From a virus: a stretch of 64,000 nt of DNA. The notes beneath the pieces were generated by a model. The model was given only the letters and a program-made list of their open reading frames with translations, had not been told where the DNA came from and ran no database searches. Numbering within the stretch: position 1 is the stretch's first letter; every line of letters begins with the position of its first letter. Positions 61,436-64,000 of the stretch are shown here, piece after piece. Both the position numbers and the translations under genes were made by a program. Where the stretch lies: the IMG/VR virus record IMGVR_UViG_3300050138_000621, positions 104,647 to 168,646 of that record, one strand, 5' to 3'.

Positions 61436-61898
61436 GGACCGCAAACTCGCCGAACGCTGCGGGGGCTTCTCGATCATACGCCTTGGCGGCTTCGATCGGA
61501 TCGTCGTAGAGTCCCAGATAGCGCTGCTTGCCATCGATCTTGATGTATGCCATCAGCCTACCGGAGGCCTTGTGGAAGCACACTCCCCTGTAGCCGCTGG
61601 TATTGTTGGCGCGTACGTCCTGGTTAGCCTGGTTATGGCCATCGGGATCCGGCCTCAGGTTGCTCTCGCGATTGTTCAGGCCGTTCCGGTCTCGGTGGTC
61701 GGGAGGTCCGACGATCCCCATTCGCCCAGCGATGACCGCGTGCAAATATTCGGTCTTCCACCCGCCTTCTGGCTTGCGAACGCTGCGCTGCGCGTAGAAC
61801 GTCTTCCCCTTCCTGCCCGCGTACCACCCCAGACCCGCCAAATCGACGTGTACGTCATCGATGACGGTGACTTTGCCCTGGGTGAGTGGGATTTCCAC
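61392..61898 (-). CDS. HNH endonuclease with AP2 domain (168 aa)
   Basis: HNH core (YLHAVIAGRMGIVGPPDH, NGLNNRESNLR) then AP2 domain (SGYRGVCFHKASGRLMAYI, YDDPIEAAKAYDRE). Close relative of the protein at 33562. The GTG at 61898 is exactly 7 bases after a class A promoter. Confidence 0.92.
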   Translation of the reverse strand: MEIPLTQGKVTVIDDVHVDLAGLGWYAGRKGKTFYAQRSVRKPEGGWKTEYLHAVIAGRMGIVGPPDHRDRNGLNNRESNLRPDPDGHNQANQDVRANNTSGYRGVCFHKASGRLMAYIKIDGKQRYLGLYDDPIEAAKAYDREAPAAFGEFAVLNFPAACSRASGSM

Positions 61899-61905
61899 TC
61901 CAACC

Positions 61906-61917
61906 CTATAGCGAACG
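61906..61917 (-). promoter_or_regulatory. Class A promoter
   Basis: Seven bases to the GTG at 61898. Confidence 0.85.
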
Positions 61918-61920
61918 TGA

Positions 61921-62265
61921 TCAGCAGGGTTTGGTCTGGGTGTTCACGTGGGTGAGCAGGGCTTGCTCCAGCTCCACGTCTACCGGGTCGGCCGAGCCGC
62001 GGAGGAGCTTCCCCAGGGCGGTGGCGACGACCTTGAAAGTCGCGTCCTCATTCATCTGGACCGGCAAGACTTTGTCGACGTAGTCGCTGTCCAACCGCGC
62101 GATCAACGTGACCGCATCCTCCCTTTCGCCTAGCTCTATCAGGTCGTGGGCGAGCGCCAGGAGGCCCTTTTTGTACTCCGAGGCAGGCAGTTGTCCTCGG
62201 ACATGCATCGAGGTGATCGCGTCCGACATCTCTTTGAGTGCCCTGAGGGCCCGGGGGCGATCCAT
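61921..62265 (-). CDS. Helical hypothetical protein (114 aa)
   Basis: MDRPRALRALKEMSDAITSM; helical throughout with acidic Asp/Glu clusters. Its ATG touches the upstream stop (TAAATG). Third gene of a small operon behind the class A promoter at 62750. Unrecognised. Confidence 0.6.
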   Translation of the reverse strand: MDRPRALRALKEMSDAITSMHVRGQLPASEYKKGLLALAHDLIELGEREDAVTLIARLDSDYVDKVLPVQMNEDATFKVVATALGKLLRGSADPVDVELEQALLTHVNTQTKPC

Positions 62266-62442
62266 TTAGGAGCGCCGGCTCTGGTAGCCGTCTTCCCAGG
62301 CCGCTTCCAGTTGCTCGTCGCGTTCCTCCATCGTCGTCCCCAGGAGCCTATCGATCTCCTTCTGGAACGACTCTGGATCTGCGCCCTCTTTGATGAGCGC
62401 CGCGATCTCGTCCAGTCTTGCAGTGATGTCCTTGGTGGCCAC
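62266..62442 (-). CDS. Small helical protein (58 aa)
   Basis: GTG start; MATKDITARLDEIAALIKEG, then EIDRLLGTTMEERDEQLEAAWE. A coiled-coil-like, acidic helix pair. Starts 3 bases after the previous stop and ends one base before the next ATG. Unrecognised. Confidence 0.6.
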   Translation of the reverse strand: MATKDITARLDEIAALIKEGADPESFQKEIDRLLGTTMEERDEQLEAAWEDGYQSRRS

Positions 62443-62445
62443 GTT

Positions 62446-62742
62446 CTAGTCCTTTCCGTCCGTCTGTTTTGATAGAAAAATTTCCAGTCCCCCAGCCTCT
62501 TTGAGCTCGCGCTCGACTTCCACGAGCATTCCGGTCTCGTAGTGATCCGAAATGAGCTGGATCAAACTGGCGTACGGGATCTTTACGAACACGCCCACCT
62601 GGGCAGTTGCCATCGACAGGGCGCCGAGTGCGAAAAGGGGGTTTCCTTTCACTAGCTTGGCCGCGAGCAGGGCTAGCTCTTGGGCCGCGTCGATGATGTT
62701 TCTTGCATCATCGGGGGTCGGAGCTGCCGTTTTTTGTTCCAT
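62446..62742 (-). CDS. Hypothetical protein (98 aa)
   Basis: MEQKTAAPTPDDARNIIDAA, with Ala/Leu-rich helices and VEVERELKEAGGLEIF. First gene of a three-gene minus-strand operon, 7 bases after a class A promoter. Unrecognised. Confidence 0.65.
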   Translation of the reverse strand: MEQKTAAPTPDDARNIIDAAQELALLAAKLVKGNPLFALGALSMATAQVGVFVKIPYASLIQLISDHYETGMLVEVERELKEAGGLEIFLSKQTDGKD

Positions 62743-62749
62743 ACCCAGT

Positions 62750-62761
62750 CTATAGCGAACG
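62750..62761 (-). promoter_or_regulatory. Class A promoter
   Basis: Seven bases to the ATG at 62742; just downstream of the capsid-gene terminator. Confidence 0.85.
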
Positions 62762-62770
62762 CCGACCCCA

Positions 62771-62812
62771 AAAGAAAAAGGCCCGCCCAGCGATGAAGCC
62801 GAGCGAGCCTTT
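62771..62812 (-). terminator. Intrinsic terminator after the capsid gene
   Basis: Minus-strand stem AAAGGC...GCCTTT with inner GC pairs, followed by TTTTTC and TTTT. Lies 34 bases after the capsid stop. Confidence 0.75.
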
Positions 62813-62845
62813 GTTCTCGGGAGGTTACCCTCCCCGCCGGGCGGA

Positions 62846-64000
62846 TTACTCCGCCAGGTTGTCGACCAGCGCGTTGAAGCGCGGGCCCTTGACCGCCAAG
62901 CACACGAAGCGGAAGAAGGCTTCCGGGGTGCTGAGGTCGGTGACCGCCATGTGTGCGCGGCTGAACGGTGCCATCTCTTTCAGGCCCATGCTGTCCTTCT
63001 GGACCAAGAAGCCGGTCGCGAAACCGGGGTTCTTGTTGTCGAGGTCGACGAAGGTCGTCGAGGACCCGCCCTTGTTGATGACCACGCGGCCGATGAACTT
63101 CGCCTTGCTGGCCGTGGCGCCCGCGACGCTGCGGTACACGTTGAACCACTCGACAGTGCCCGAGGCCGGGTGATTGATGGTCACCGTCTCGGCGTCGCCG
63201 GTCGTGGTGATCGAGCGAGAGACCGCCGGGCAGGCCGGACCCTCACCGAGGAAGTTGCAGGGCGTCGCGACGTAGAGGTACACGTCGCCCGCCTTGAAGT
63301 CCGTCGGAGCCGCGCCAGCCCCCGATGCGATCGTGATCGTCATGCTGGCGTTGGTGAGGCCGGACTGCACGTGGTACGGAGCGGCGCCCGTCTTCCCGCG
63401 GAGGAACTGATGGCTCTTCAGCTTCACAGCTCCGACCGTGGTCCACTGGGTCTGGAGATCCGAGCCCGACGCGGTCTGGGGAGACCCACCGAGCACGTTC
63501 CGCTGGTAGGCCAGCAGGATCTTGTTGTAGCCCTGGAGGACCTTCGGGCTGACGAACAGCTCGTTGGCCTTGCCGAAGCCCAAAGAGCTGCGGAGGGCGG
63601 CGTCGTCGACCATCTCTTGCGTCAGGCTGCCGTTGCCGTTGATGACCACGGAGTCGCCCGAGCCGAACTCGGCGAACATCAGGTCGTGGGTGTCGCGTCG
63701 CGCGTCGGACTGACGAACCTGCAGGTCCACGCCCTGCATGTTCGGCATCCCCTGCGGGAGCACGAGCGGGTTGCCGTCGAACTGACCGGCGTTCGAGAAG
63801 TCCGCCTGACCGCGGAAGCAGTCCATCTCGATGTCGCAGCCCAAACGAAGGGCTGCCGACTCCGACGCGCGGTCCTCGGCCTTGGTGCCATCGAAGGTCG
63901 CGACGATGTTCGCGACCAGCGTGGTGCGGCGAAGCTCCGAGTAGTACGACATCGGAACGGTTGCTCGGATGTAGTCCGAGACCTCTTCCTGGCCGACCTG
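62846..64000 (-). CDS. Major capsid protein, 5' end outside the window
   Basis: At least 384 residues are visible; the frame is open to base 64000, so the N-terminus is missing. Features: EEVSDYIRATVPMSYYSELRR near the start, then GSGDSVVINGNGSLTQEMVDDAALRS, ELFVSPKVLQGYNKILL, a beta-rich insert (ASMTITIASGAG, FKAGDVYLYV, VEWFNVYRSVAGA), and the end EAFFRFVCLAVKGPRFNAL. The helix/E-loop/P-domain order and the terminator-bounded single gene fit an HK97-fold capsid protein. It is probably the most abundant virion protein. Confidence 0.75.
   Translation of the reverse strand, partial: QVGQEEVSDYIRATVPMSYYSELRRTTLVANIVATFDGTKAEDRASESAALRLGCDIEMDCFRGQADFSNAGQFDGNPLVLPQGMPNMQGVDLQVRQSDARRDTHDLMFAEFGSGDSVVINGNGSLTQEMVDDAALRSSLGFGKANELFVSPKVLQGYNKILLAYQRNVLGGSPQTASGSDLQTQWTTVGAVKLKSHQFLRGKTGAAPYHVQSGLTNASMTITIASGAGAAPTDFKAGDVYLYVATPCNFLGEGPACPAVSRSITTTGDAETVTINHPASGTVEWFNVYRSVAGATASKAKFIGRVVINKGGSSTTFVDLDNKNPGFATGFLVQKDSMGLKEMAPFSRAHMAVTDLSTPEAFFRFVCLAVKGPRFNALVDNLAE

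Noticed and set aside
1-64000. CRISPR array or tandem spacer repeats
   Set aside because: No regularly spaced direct repeats of 20-40 bases were seen; the only long dispersed repeat is the 46-base pair.
1-64000. T7-type promoter assignment for CGTTCGCTATAG
   Set aside because: The TATAG core is shared with T7-like promoters, but the conserved block is only 12 bases and no single-subunit polymerase gene is in the window, so the polymerase is left open.

Overview
This window looks like part of a large, GC-rich tailed bacteriophage genome with a contractile tail (myovirus type). The evidence is an ordered set of virion genes: major capsid protein at the right edge, neck and tail-completion proteins, a tail sheath, a tail tube, a tape measure and baseplate proteins. 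There are no ribosomal or housekeeping genes. Several proteins carry signal peptides or lipoboxes, which suggests a Gram-negative host. The host is not named by anything I can see.

Layout. 0-5.3 kb holds small plus-strand genes of unknown function, an overlapping lipoprotein/membrane-peptide pair and two candidate DNA-binding proteins. 5.2-6.7 kb holds a tail-fibre-like gene with an apparent frameshift. 7-12.2 kb is mostly minus strand: membrane protein, RNase H, tRNA-Ala and a BCS1-like AAA ATPase. 12.3-22.2 kb is a plus-strand accessory block: zincin-like proteins, a Dam methylase split by an intein, a MazG-like protein, a cupin-like membrane protein, a Nudix hydrolase, an IS1595-type transposase, a second DNA methylase and a metallophosphoesterase. 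22.2-31 kb (minus) runs from baseplate to tape measure and chaperone-like genes. 31-36.8 kb mixes structured tRNA-like DNA, tRNA-Leu, two-membrane-segment and zincin-like proteins and an exported ClpP-like protease. 36.9-46.5 kb (minus) carries tube, sheath, tail completion and a remarkable protein with a GGDEF/mCpol-like palm domain. 46.6-52.7 kb (plus) is a nucleotide, DNA-end and NAD module: dNMP kinase, WGR-ligase, Nudix, transglycosylase, NAMPT and CinA-NMNAT. 52.7-64 kb (minus) returns to neck and head genes, including a Nudix-repeat-kinase-like fusion and the partial capsid gene.

Two themes dominate. The first is transcription. A 12-base motif CGTTCGCTATAG occurs 23 times, and in 19 of these it lies exactly 6 or 7 bases before a start codon. 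A second motif, CAATCAT, occurs about 16 times, often exactly 6 bases before a start. Three further sites look like ordinary sigma70 promoters, and a fourth has a -10-like hexamer with a weak -35; all four have the -10 at the same 6-7 base spacing. I infer that the phage makes largely leaderless or near-leaderless first-gene mRNAs, while genes inside operons use Shine-Dalgarno sites. The second theme is invasion: eleven free-standing homing-type endonuclease genes of four kinds plus one LAGLIDADG intein sit in 64 kb, several directly behind phage promoters.

How genes may work together: NAMPT plus NMNAT can rebuild NAD+ from nicotinamide, a pathway known as a phage counter to NAD-depleting immunity. 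Two DNA methylases may mask the genome. The exported protease, lipoproteins and zincin-like proteins probably act at the host envelope or in lysis. Identifications rest on motifs read by eye; no database search was run.
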